A stretch of DNA of 64,000 bases from the NCBI GenBank assembly GCA_030447505.1, contig JAUJOT010000002.1:248001-312000 (forward strand), given 5' to 3'. The stretch comes from Solirubrobacteraceae bacterium. GTDB lineage: Bacteria; Actinomycetota; Thermoleophilia; Solirubrobacterales; Solirubrobacteraceae. The notes under the pieces were generated by a model. It ran no database searches. It saw only the letters and a program-made list of their open reading frames with translations, and was not told the DNA's origin. Shown here piece after piece: positions 9,588 to 18,642 of this stretch. Every line of letters starts with the position of its first letter. The stretch's first letter is position 1. A program made the position numbers and the translations under genes.

Positions 9588-10678
9588 GAGCGTGGACCCT
9601 CCGCGACGGCAAGCCCGGCGGCGACGCTGAGGCAGCCGGCGTCGAGCGGTCCGAGGCTGATGCCCTTGGCGGCGGCGACGACGCGCTCCTGCACCTCGAG
9701 GCCGAGCTCGGCGTGCAGGGCGGTTGCGAAGCCGGCGACGGCGACTGCGGGACCGGTCAGCACGACGCGGCGCACGCCGCTGCCGTCCTCGACCTGACCC
9801 TGGTGGAAGTCCAGCGAGGCACGCACCTCCGTCGCGATGCGGCGAGCGCCGCTCGTCAGGACGGCGCGTGCGTCGGCGACGATCTCCTGCTCGCCGTCGA
9901 TGTCCTCGATCCCGGCCTCGAGGCCGACGTGGTGCAGCCACATCCGGGCGTGCTCGAGCGTGAGCTCGCGGCGCTCGGCGAGCTCGACGGCGAGGCTCTC
10001 GAGGCCGCTGCCGGCGACGCGCGTGAAGGTGCAGATGCCGCGATCGGCGACGGCGAGGTTCGTCAATCCCCCGACCGAGACGAACAGCTCGGGGCCCTCG
10101 TCGGCGCGCGGGTCCTGCAGCGCGCGGACCATGCCGAACGCCGACAGGTCGATCCCCACCGGCTTGAGCCCGGCAGCGCGGGCCGCGGTCAGTGTCTCGA
10201 GGATCATCTCGCGGCGCGCGGCCACGAGCACGATCCGCTGGCGCGGGCCGTCCGGCGTGTCGACGATGCCGAGCGACTGGAAGTCCAGCACGGCGTCATC
10301 GAGCGGCATCGGGATCTCGTCTGCCGCCTGGAAGCGCACGGCGATGGCCAGCTGCTTGGGATCGGGGATCGGCGGAAGGTGGATCGTGCGGACGACGATG
10401 CGCGCGTTCGCGACACCGATCCGCACACGCTTGTCGAGATGCCTGTGCTCGCTCCAGAGCGTGCGCAGCGCCTCGGCCAGGGCATCGGAATCGGCGACCT
10501 CGCCGTCCCGCACGACGCCCGGCTCGAGCTCGGCACGCGCACCATCGTGGATGACGATGGATCCGTTGACGCTCGCATGAGCGGCAGCGATGCGGCCGGG
10601 CTCGATGGTGAGTCCGACGAAGGTTGTTGATCGTGAGCGTCGCATTGACGAGACCGACATCGGCAGCGACAACCGCAT
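9584..10678 (-). CDS. pilM: Type IV pilus assembly protein PilM-like (actin-fold ATPase)
   Basis: TTFVGLTIEPGRIAAAHA ... RVRIGVANARIVVRTIHLPPIPDPKQLAIAVRFQAADEIPMPLDDAVLDFQ. Confidence 0.85.
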   Translation of the reverse strand: MRLSLPMSVSSMRRSRSTTFVGLTIEPGRIAAAHASVNGSIVIHDGARAELEPGVVRDGEVADSDALAEALRTLWSEHRHLDKRVRIGVANARIVVRTIHLPPIPDPKQLAIAVRFQAADEIPMPLDDAVLDFQSLGIVDTPDGPRQRIVLVAARREMILETLTAARAAGLKPVGIDLSAFGMVRALQDPRADEGPELFVSVGGLTNLAVADRGICTFTRVAGSGLESLAVELAERRELTLEHARMWLHHVGLEAGIEDIDGEQEIVADARAVLTSGARRIATEVRASLDFHQGQVEDGSGVRRVVLTGPAVAVAGFATALHAELGLEVQERVVAAAKGISLGPLDAGCLSVAAGLAVAEGPRS

Positions 10679-10727
10679 CTCGCAAACGCCGGGCCGCAGA
10701 ATCGCCCGAATGTCCAGAGGACTACGA

Positions 10728-11489
10728 CTAGAACGTCGACAGGTAGAGCTGGACGAGCTCGTTGCCCGCCAGCACGCCGACGACGCCGCCGAGCGCCAGG
10801 AAGGGGCCGAACGGGACAGCGGTCTTGCGTCCCTTGTGCATGCCCTTGCGGACGATGATCGCGATCCCGACCGCGGACCCCAGCAAGAAGGCGACGAAGA
10901 ACGCGGGCGCCACGGCGGCGCCGAGGAAGAGCCCCAGCACGCCGACGAGCTTCGCGTCGCCCATGCCCATGCCCTTCGGGTGCAGCAGCGACGGCAGCCC
11001 GAGGACGAGAGCGGCGGCGGCGCCGGCGATCAGGCGCTCGACCTGCCCGCCCGGGTCCAGCGCCGTGCCGAGCACGACCGCAAGCACGGCAGCGGGCAAC
11101 GTCAGGCGGTTGGGGATGATCCGGTGGTCGAGGTCGATCAGCGCGATCGGCACGAGGAACGCGACCAGCACGAGCCCCAGGACGAGCGCAGCGGCATCGG
11201 CGTGGTGCACGGCGACGACCGCCGCAAACAGCGCGGCGGTGCCCGCTTCGACGATCGGATAGCGCGCGCTGATCGGCTCGGCGCAGCTGCGACAGCGCCC
11301 GCGCAGGATCAGCCACGACAGCACCGGGACGTTGTCGTAGGGCCTGATCGGCGCCTCGCACGAAGGGCAGCGCGAGGCCGGCGCGGAGAGCGACGTCCGG
11401 CCCGGCATCCGGTGGGCGACGACGTTCAGAAAGGACCCGATGATGAGGCCGAAGGCCGCGGCGGGCAGCAGTGCGAGGGGCATTGACAC
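10728..11489 (-). CDS. pilD: Prepilin peptidase (A24) / N-methyltransferase
   Basis: FGLIIGSFLNVVAHRMP, two CxxC pairs, GMGDAKLVGVLGL aspartic protease motif. Confidence 0.93.
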   Translation of the reverse strand: MSMPLALLPAAAFGLIIGSFLNVVAHRMPGRTSLSAPASRCPSCEAPIRPYDNVPVLSWLILRGRCRSCAEPISARYPIVEAGTAALFAAVVAVHHADAAALVLGLVLVAFLVPIALIDLDHRIIPNRLTLPAAVLAVVLGTALDPGGQVERLIAGAAAALVLGLPSLLHPKGMGMGDAKLVGVLGLFLGAAVAPAFFVAFLLGSAVGIAIIVRKGMHKGRKTAVPFGPFLALGGVVGVLAGNELVQLYLSTF

Positions 11490-11585
11490 GACCTCAGTCT
11501 CGTGGATGCGGCGAGCGATGCGCTCGCTGCACGTATCGGCCGCTTCGGCCCCGGGCTTGATGCCCGCTCCCGCCGGCGGACGCGC

Positions 11586-12812
11586 TCAGGAGGGCGGCAG
11601 CTCGCGCCACGTGTTCTGGACGAGCCCGGCGACGCCGGTCACCGAGAAGTTCAGGTTGTTCGGGGAGAAGTTGATGCGCGCGTTGCCACTGATGTAGACG
11701 CCGCAGCTACCCTCCACGACGACGCCCCCGAAGACGTCGAACGTGCCCGGGATCGTGATGCAGTCCTCGGCCGGGCCACGGTTCTCCTCGTTGAGGTGCA
11801 GGAGCATCCCATGGAACTGCGCGCTGCCGGCGAACCTCAGCGTCCCCCTGCGCATGACGAGGATGCCGGGCTTGCTCGACGAGTGGAAGACGGTGTTGGC
11901 GGTGAACTGGCACGTCTGTCCCGGAGCGTCGATCACGACGATCTCCTGCGCCGCCGCCTGCGCCTCGGTCGGGCAGCTCGTGAACGGATCCGTGCTCTCG
12001 ATCAGCTTTGCGACGGTCTCGGCGGGTACCAGCTTGGGGAAGCTCGGGTCATAGCTCACCGTGTCGGGCGAGATCTGCGAATCCTTCTTGCCGCCGCTCT
12101 CGATGTAGCTGGCGCAGGCGGGGTCGACGGGATCGCAGCGCAGGATCGGCGTCGTCGTGGCATCCGTCGTGATGACCGGGCTCTGGCCGTTCTGGCCGAC
12201 CTCGAGCGCCCCCGCGACGAGCACGGCCTTCGGAATCAGGAGCGGGATCGGGTCGCGCTTGAGCAGCGCGACGAGCGTACGCGTCTTGCCGCCGACGCTC
12301 GCCGTCGACCTCACCCAGATGTAGCCGTTGGCGTCGGCGTCCCATCGCGGCTGCGAGTCGACTGCGTCGGTGTAGTTCCGGTAGGCCAGCGGGTTGGCGG
12401 GGTCGACGGGAACGTTGTCGCGCACGTGCGTCACCCAGACGGCGCCGCTGGCGTAGTCGGGCGAGTCGAAGGCGCCGGTGCCCGCCGTCGTCACGAGCGA
12501 CGACGGCGTCGGGCAGCGGCTGTTCAACGCGGCGGCGTCGCTCTGGTCGCACTGAAGCGGCAGCTCGTCGCTCGCCTTCTTCGGCCATCCCTTGCCGCCG
12601 AGCAGGAAGCCCTGCTGCTGCAGCGCGCCCTCGGCGAGGTTGAAGGACGACTCGCGGACGCGCTCGACGCCGGACTGGCGCGTCTGCTGATCGGTCAGCG
12701 ACAGGGTCGTGAGGCCGAGCATCATCATCAGGCCCATCGCGATGATCGAGATCACGAGCGCCGAGCCGCGCTCGTCCGGGCCGCGGCGGGCGTCGCTGCA
12801 CAGGAGGCTCAT
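11586..12812 (-). CDS. PilX-like pilus-associated protein
   Basis: ERGSALVISIIAMGLMMMLGLTTLSLTDQQTRQSG N-terminus; sits among minor pilin genes. Confidence 0.65.
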   Translation of the reverse strand: MSLLCSDARRGPDERGSALVISIIAMGLMMMLGLTTLSLTDQQTRQSGVERVRESSFNLAEGALQQQGFLLGGKGWPKKASDELPLQCDQSDAAALNSRCPTPSSLVTTAGTGAFDSPDYASGAVWVTHVRDNVPVDPANPLAYRNYTDAVDSQPRWDADANGYIWVRSTASVGGKTRTLVALLKRDPIPLLIPKAVLVAGALEVGQNGQSPVITTDATTTPILRCDPVDPACASYIESGGKKDSQISPDTVSYDPSFPKLVPAETVAKLIESTDPFTSCPTEAQAAAQEIVVIDAPGQTCQFTANTVFHSSSKPGILVMRRGTLRFAGSAQFHGMLLHLNEENRGPAEDCITIPGTFDVFGGVVVEGSCGVYISGNARINFSPNNLNFSVTGVAGLVQNTWRELPPS

Positions 12813-13747
12813 GAGAAGGTCACCGCCTTGGAGAGGGTTGCCTGCAGATCGCCCGGGTCGACGACGCAGAGCGTCACTGTCTGGGGAGATGCGATCGCTG
12901 GCGGAAACTGGGCGCTCAGCACGATGCCCGAGCCCAGGTAGCTCGCGGGCGCCGGCTCGGGGGGCGCGCAGCCGGCGGGGATCGTCGGCGACGCGCCGTA
13001 GTACCAGTGGTAGTTCAGCCGGCGCCCCTCGTAGTCGGTCGTCGATGACGCGTTGAGGACGACACCGTGCCCGTTCGGGGTCCAGGTGAAGCCCGGGACG
13101 GGCTTTTGGTTCTGGTTGCGCAGGAACACGCCGCTGCTCAGGCGCTGCTCGGGCGGACTCGCGCCCGGATTGGTGTCGACCCACAGCTCGGTCCGGATCT
13201 GCGTGATCGCCGAGGTGTCGGAGGTGATCGGGGCGCCCGATCCGTCCTGCGGCCAGTTGTACCTGAAGATCGGGCGTGCGAGCCCGTCGCGGGCGTTGAC
13301 GACGCCCTGCCCGACGACTTCCTGCGAGCTCCAGGCCGTCCCGGGGCAACTCGTCTCCGTCGGCGGCGTGTCCGTCGCCTCGGCGGAGACCTGGTACCAC
13401 AGGCCCGCTGTTCCGCTGGCGATCTGCGGGTCGGAGGTGTCGATGCAGTAGCGCACCCAGCGCTTCTGCGGATCGGCGGTCTGGAAGACGAGATCGGCTG
13501 CCTCGGCGCGGTAGATCGACTTCACCAGCGAGACCGGGGTCGCGAGGTTGCGCAGCTGGCGCTCGAGATGGTCGACGCCGCGGCGCAGGTTGTCCTGCGT
13601 CTCCGAGCGGTTGTCGTCGAGCTTCTGCCGCGTGCGATAGCTGTCCAGCGCGGCCAGCGTCGCGGTCATGACGACGAGCATGATCGTCATGGCGATCAGG
13701 ACCTCGGGCAGCGAGAAGCCGTCCTGATTGCGCAGGCGCCCGATCAT
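12809..13747 (-). CDS. PilW-like minor pilin
   Basis: Class III signal QDGFSLPEVLIAMTIMLVVMTATLAALDSYR. Confidence 0.8.
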   Translation of the reverse strand: MIGRLRNQDGFSLPEVLIAMTIMLVVMTATLAALDSYRTRQKLDDNRSETQDNLRRGVDHLERQLRNLATPVSLVKSIYRAEAADLVFQTADPQKRWVRYCIDTSDPQIASGTAGLWYQVSAEATDTPPTETSCPGTAWSSQEVVGQGVVNARDGLARPIFRYNWPQDGSGAPITSDTSAITQIRTELWVDTNPGASPPEQRLSSGVFLRNQNQKPVPGFTWTPNGHGVVLNASSTTDYEGRRLNYHWYYGASPTIPAGCAPPEPAPASYLGSGIVLSAQFPPAIASPQTVTLCVVDPGDLQATLSKAVTFS

Positions 13748-15201
13748 GAGCCGGCCGCCAGCGCCGATTCGGCGAACCCGTCGTCGACGGCGCTCACGTA
13801 GTACGTGTGCGCGGTCCCACCGGCGTTCTTGTCGGTGAAGGCGAGCGTCTGCCCGTTGGAGGTCTTGCCGTAGCGCTGCGCGATCGTCTGACCGTCGCGA
13901 TAGATCCGGTAGAAGATCACGGTGCCGTCGGTGTCCCCCGACGCCGTCCAGGAGACGATCGGCTGCGCTCCGCCTGTGACCGTGACGCCGCTCGGCGCCG
14001 TCGGCACGCTGTTTGCCGTCACGACAGTCGGGAGGGCGAGATCGGCGGCCGGCCCGAACGCCTGCGCCAGCGCGAAGTTGTCCTGCTGGGGCCTGACGTA
14101 GTAGTCGATCGCGCCCGTATCACTCGGCGGATTGGCATCCGTGCATTCCGATGCGCGTACCGCGTCGCAGACGAGCTTGTCCGACGGCTCCGCGCCCTGC
14201 TTCTTGCGCCAGACGCTGTAGGAGACCACGTCGCCCTCGAAGCTCGCGCGCCACTGCAGGTCGACGACGCCGCCGTGCTGCGGGTTGCGCCCGCCTGCGA
14301 AGTCGCACAGCGGGTACGGCGTGGAGCGGTCGATCGCGATCGTCTGCGTGCGCAGGTCGCCGGGCGTCCCGCTCGAGTCAAACGGCTGGAAGGTCATCTG
14401 GTAGGCCGGCGCGTCGGGGACCCAGTTGACGGCCGTCCCGCAGGTGTAGGACCCGGCGGCGACGGGCGTGCCCAGCAGCCAGCTGAACGGCCACGACGTC
14501 ACGCCGGCGGCGTTCGTCAGCTGGTCGCCGCTCTTCGCGTCGCCGGCGTCCCAGTTCAGCGCGGTCGCCGGCGTCGTCTCGACCGTCATGTCGACGCTCG
14601 TCGTGCTGCCGATCACGGGGACGACGGAGTTGGTGTTGGGCGCCGGAGAGGAGCTGACGTTCGTGATCCGTGGGCCGAAGCCGCCTGCCGGGTTGACGAC
14701 GTTGGCGACCAGCCGGACCTGACGCGTGTCCCAGGCGGCGGTGACCGTGACCTTGCGGTAGTCGTCGCCGTTGGAGTCGGTGGCGCCCGCCGGGAGGCCG
14801 GGGCAGTAGCCCGCGCCGGCGTTGCCGCTGAAGCTGCCGTCCTTCGGATCGTCGTAGATGCACGCCTCCACGCCGATCGTGTACGTCACGCCGCGGCGCT
14901 CGAGCTGCCAGCCGACGGCGCCCGTGTCCGCGTCGGCCAGCCCGTCGCCCGCCTGCAGCGCCGCCGGGGCGGTGCTGGTCAACAGCACGTCGTAGTCGCG
15001 CTCGTGCGCGGCCTCGACGATCTCGCGTGCGAGGTTCGTCGCCGCCTCGCGGCTGCGCGAGGTCTTGCCGATGCCCATCGCCGTGTCGATCAGCGCCAGC
15101 GTGCCCAGGACGCCGACGAGCAGCACGAACATCGCGACGATCACCTCGATGATGGTGAAACCGGCTTCGCGTCCGTGGCGGGGGCGATGGTCCATCGACA
15201 C
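13744..15201 (-). CDS. PilV-like minor pilin with C-terminal fibronectin type III-like domain
   Basis: Class III signal REAGFTIIEVIVAMFVLLVGVLGTLALIDTAMG; C-terminal PTAPSGVTVTGGAQPIVSWTASGDTDGTVIFYRIYRDG...HTYYVSAVDDG. Confidence 0.8.
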   Translation of the reverse strand: MSMDHRPRHGREAGFTIIEVIVAMFVLLVGVLGTLALIDTAMGIGKTSRSREAATNLAREIVEAAHERDYDVLLTSTAPAALQAGDGLADADTGAVGWQLERRGVTYTIGVEACIYDDPKDGSFSGNAGAGYCPGLPAGATDSNGDDYRKVTVTAAWDTRQVRLVANVVNPAGGFGPRITNVSSSPAPNTNSVVPVIGSTTSVDMTVETTPATALNWDAGDAKSGDQLTNAAGVTSWPFSWLLGTPVAAGSYTCGTAVNWVPDAPAYQMTFQPFDSSGTPGDLRTQTIAIDRSTPYPLCDFAGGRNPQHGGVVDLQWRASFEGDVVSYSVWRKKQGAEPSDKLVCDAVRASECTDANPPSDTGAIDYYVRPQQDNFALAQAFGPAADLALPTVVTANSVPTAPSGVTVTGGAQPIVSWTASGDTDGTVIFYRIYRDGQTIAQRYGKTSNGQTLAFTDKNAGGTAHTYYVSAVDDGFAESALAAGS

Positions 15202-15393
15202 GCATGTCGGCCGCGGGCGCGTCGTTCCGTCGATCTTGGGCCTCCTGCTGGACCAACGTCGGAGAGCCGGTGGCCCTGCGCCGGCTCTGGACCGGGTTCG
15301 CGCTGCGGCCGCGGCGCGTCCTGCGCCGTCTCCGGCGGCGCGAACCGACGCCGAGCCGAGCGCCCGCGCGTGAAATGTCGTCCGAGAACGACG

Positions 15394-15419
15394 AAGGGCG
15401 GGCCCGCAGGCCCGCCCTT
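15394..15419 (-). terminator. Strong hairpin downstream of the major pilin gene
   Basis: AAGGGCGGGCC-CGCA-GGCCCGCCCTT, 11-bp perfect stem with 4-nt loop, ~25 bp past the pilin stop; no strong U tract. Confidence 0.6.
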
Positions 15420-15444
15420 GATCTGCTGTGAAACGCGAGCTCGC

Positions 15445-15852
15445 TTACCAGCTCGAATCCGAATTACAGCCGCCATCGCCCGGCTTGTTGCAGCTGCGCG
15501 CATAGGCGCTGCCGGTCTTCTGGATGCTGAACGTGGTCCCGCTCGCCGACACCTTGCTGAGCGTGTACGCGGTCGGGGTGGGGCTCGCCGAGACCGTGAC
15601 GTTCGGCGCGAGCGGGGACTCGGAATCCGGGCAGGTCGGGACGGCAGGTCCGTCCGTGTAGCAGGACTCCATCTGGGAGACCCCGTTGCGGACGTCGGCC
15701 TTGGCCGAGGAATCCTGCGCCTTGGCGCGCTGGCCGAGGAAGGTCGGCAGGGCGATCGCGGCGAGGATGCCGATGATGAGGACGACGACGAGAAGCTCGA
15801 TCAGCGTGAAGCCGGACTCGTCCGAAGCGCGGTTGCGCAGGTTCTGCAGCAT
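15445..15852 (-). CDS. pilA: Type IV major pilin
   Basis: DESGFTLIELLVVVLIIGILAAIALPTFLGQRAKAQDSSAKADVRNGVSQMESCY; GGAGGG ribosome-binding sequence just upstream. Confidence 0.95.
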   Translation of the reverse strand: MLQNLRNRASDESGFTLIELLVVVLIIGILAAIALPTFLGQRAKAQDSSAKADVRNGVSQMESCYTDGPAVPTCPDSESPLAPNVTVSASPTPTAYTLSKVSASGTTFSIQKTGSAYARSCNKPGDGGCNSDSSW

Positions 15853-16106
15853 GTGATCCCTCCAGGATCCGTTTGATGAAGACGTGCATCGCTCCGCCGC
15901 TACGCGTTCGCGCTGGTGAATGACGGGAGATCCGTCGCCCGCCCTCAAGCGGTCTGCCATCAGGGTCGACGGTTGCCGTTGCACGCTCCGCTCATCGGCC
16001 GGCCGACCGCTCGACGGCGAGGAGTTGCCGAGCCTTCTGGACGGACGGTTGAATCGCCCGCTCTCGGGCTGCCCGATCGGCGGGGCTACGGGGCGTCGGG
16101 CACGGA

Positions 16107-16271
16107 CTAGGCCTGCGCGTCGTGCCCGGCCGGCCGGACACCGCGGCCGTCACACCACGGACAGACGATCTGCTGCGGCGTGCCGCCGAGGTTGGAGATC
16201 ACCCGGCCGGTGCCGCGACAGGGCGCACAGGGAAGGGGCTCGCCCGGCTCGGGTTCGTCGGAAACGGCCAT
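16107..16271 (-). CDS. Small DnaJ-type zinc-finger protein (54 aa)
   Basis: MAVSDEPEPGEPLPCAPCRGTGRVISNLGGTPQQIVCPWCDGRGVRPAGHDAQA; two CxxCxGxG motifs; too short for the supplied ORF track. Confidence 0.75.
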   Translation of the reverse strand: MAVSDEPEPGEPLPCAPCRGTGRVISNLGGTPQQIVCPWCDGRGVRPAGHDAQA

Positions 16272-16650
16272 CGGCGCGGCACGCTAGTACACACGGCCGG
16301 AAGTCATCTGGCGCTCTCCCGGATGCCCGGCCGTGATCTGACGGTCGACGGTGCCCGCCTTCGTGCTGCTGGCACGGGGCGGGCGCCGGCGGCCGTCAGG
16401 CACGGATCGAGCGCCGGGGACAGCCGCACAACTTGCGCAGCGGTGTGCGAGACCGCTTCCGGGCGACTGGCCGCGGCGACTTGCGAGATCGCGCAACAGG
16501 GAATGCGCGGTTGCGCCCGAACTCCTGCGCGAAGCCCCGTCAGTACGCTGGACTTGCGCTCGCGCCGTCGCCACAATGCGGACATGCCGGGGGGTAAGGA
16601 TGCTCACGGGAACGTCGTCGCGCTCGCGTTGCCCGCGTGATCTCAGGAAT

Positions 16651-18642
16651 ATGAATCGCCGTCGATCCCATCTGGAGATGCTCGTTTGCGCCCTGCTGAT
16701 CGCCGCGCTCGCGGCCCAGCCCGCTGCGGGCAAGGGCAAGGACAAGGACAAGGACAAGAGCGCGCCGGCCGCCGCGTCGCAGGCAGCGCGCGCCCCGCAG
16801 GCCGACGTGCTCCCGAACGCCACCCCGCGACGCGAGCGCGGCGCGACGAGGGGCCGCGGGCGCCGGCAGGCGGGACCGCCACCGGCAGCGCCGGCCGCTG
16901 CGCCCGGGCCGCCGGCAGGCCGGGGCCGGGCGGTCAGTGCCGGCCAGCCGCTCGATCGCGCGCCGGCCGAGCAGGGTGATCGTGGGACACCTCCGGTGAT
17001 GGCGGCCGCACCCGCGCAGGCACCGCCGGCAGCCGTCCCCGCGGCCGCTGCACAGCAGTACCCGGCGCCGCCGGACGCAGCATCGACGGGGGCAGGCGGC
17101 GGCGGCAACGGCGGCCCGACAGAAGCCGCTCCGGCGCCAGGCGAGACGCCCGCCGCCGGCGCTGTCGCGGTCGCGCCGACACGTCCGGCGAGCTCGAGGC
17201 GGCCGAACACGCAGGAGACCGCCACCGGCAGCGGGCCCGTCGCCGTCGGCGGCGAGAAGACGGGCTCGGCGCCGCGCCGGAGCGCCACAGCGCCTGCCAA
17301 CAGCTCGGACGCGACCGGGCGCCGGTCGGCGCAGGCGTCGCCGGTCACCGGGACGTCGCCGCTGATCGCGGCCGGTCCCGTCGCTCGCGGCTCGCAGATC
17401 GGGTCGGTGCTCGGCACCGCGGCCACGGAGGCGACCACGCGCCTGCGAGCGGACGGTCGCAGCGAAACCTCCGGCCCGCGCGCGCCGGCCGGCGACGCGA
17501 TCGCGCCGCTGCAGGGCTCCGCGGGCGCTGGCGCGAGCGAGTCCTCGTCCGTGGTCGAGGTGCTCGCGTCGTGGGCGAAGTACGCGCTCGCCGTGCTCGC
17601 CCTGCTCGTCCTCGCCCTCGGCGCCAACGCGATCGTCGCGGCCGGTCGGAACCGCCGCCTCGAGCGCCAGCGCGAGCGCTTGATCGAGGACATCGGGCAG
17701 CTGCAGAGCGCGCTGCTGCCCGCCGTCCCGGCGCGGCTCGGCGCGCTGCTGACGACCGTCGCGTACCGGCCGGCCGAAGGTCCCGCGGCCGGCGGCGACT
17801 TCTACGATGCCTTCGTGCTGCCCGACGGACGCGTCGGCCTCCTGTTGGGCGACGTCTCCGGGCACGGGCGCCAGGCGCTCGCCAAGACGACGCTCGTGCG
17901 CTTCACGGTCCGCGCCCACCTCGAGGCCGGCCTGTCGCCTCGCGAGGCGATCGCGATCACGGGCCGGTCGCTCGACGGCCGACTGTCAGACGACTTCGCA
18001 ACGGTGATCGCCGCGATCCACGATCCGGTCAACGGCATGCTGACGTACGCGAGCGCGGGCCACCCGCCGCCGATCGTCGTCGGCCCCCCGCGCCACCGCC
18101 CGCTGACGGTCTCCTCGGCGCCACCGATCGGCGTCGGCTTCCCGACAGGTCAGCGCCAGACCGTGCTGCCGATGCCCGAGGGCACGTCGGTGATGATCTA
18201 CTCCGACGGCCTGCTCGAAGCGCGCATCGACGGTGTCCCGCTCGGTCCCGAGCGGCTCGCCGCGTGGCTTTCGGAGCTCGGCACCGAGGCGACCGCCAAC
18301 GCCGTGCTGGACCGTGTCGTCCAGTGCGCCGACCGCGTGCCCGACGACCTCGCCGCGGTCCTGCTGCACGCCGCCCCGGGCGCGACCGCGCCTGCCGAGC
18401 GGATCGAGCAGCTCAAGCTCGACGTGCTCGACATGGACGCCCCCGACCTCGACGGCTTCCTGCGCGCAGCGGGCGTCGGCGAGGCCGACCGGCTGATCGC
18501 CGGCCGCCGCGTCAGCGAGCTGCTGGCGACGACGAGCGGCGTCATCGTCGACGTCCGCACCGGCGCGCATCCGATGGTGGGCGTCTCGCCGATCGGCGAC
18601 GACTCCGGCCTCTCCACGCGCGCAGGCGCGCGCACGCGCTGA
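16651..18642 (+). CDS. Membrane-anchored PP2C/SpoIIE-family serine phosphatase with Ala/Pro-rich extracytoplasmic region
   Basis: Signal-like start, low-complexity region, TM, coiled coil, then RPAEGPAAGGDFYDAFVLPDGRVGLLLGDVSGHGRQAL ... TYASAGHPPPIVV ... MIYSDGLLEAR. Confidence 0.9.
   Translation: MNRRRSHLEMLVCALLIAALAAQPAAGKGKDKDKDKSAPAAASQAARAPQADVLPNATPRRERGATRGRGRRQAGPPPAAPAAAPGPPAGRGRAVSAGQPLDRAPAEQGDRGTPPVMAAAPAQAPPAAVPAAAAQQYPAPPDAASTGAGGGGNGGPTEAAPAPGETPAAGAVAVAPTRPASSRRPNTQETATGSGPVAVGGEKTGSAPRRSATAPANSSDATGRRSAQASPVTGTSPLIAAGPVARGSQIGSVLGTAATEATTRLRADGRSETSGPRAPAGDAIAPLQGSAGAGASESSSVVEVLASWAKYALAVLALLVLALGANAIVAAGRNRRLERQRERLIEDIGQLQSALLPAVPARLGALLTTVAYRPAEGPAAGGDFYDAFVLPDGRVGLLLGDVSGHGRQALAKTTLVRFTVRAHLEAGLSPREAIAITGRSLDGRLSDDFATVIAAIHDPVNGMLTYASAGHPPPIVVGPPRHRPLTVSSAPPIGVGFPTGQRQTVLPMPEGTSVMIYSDGLLEARIDGVPLGPERLAAWLSELGTEATANAVLDRVVQCADRVPDDLAAVLLHAAPGATAPAERIEQLKLDVLDMDAPDLDGFLRAAGVGEADRLIAGRRVSELLATTSGVIVDVRTGAHPMVGVSPIGDDSGLSTRAGARTR

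Noticed and set aside
15853-16106. c-di-GMP-I (GEMM) riboswitch controlling pilA
   Set aside because: Searched by eye for the ACGCAAAGCC core and tetraloop receptor on the minus strand; not found.
16284-17919. Long minus-strand ORFs opposite the SpoIIE-type phosphatase
   Set aside because: Ala/Arg-rich antisense readings of a low-complexity coding region.
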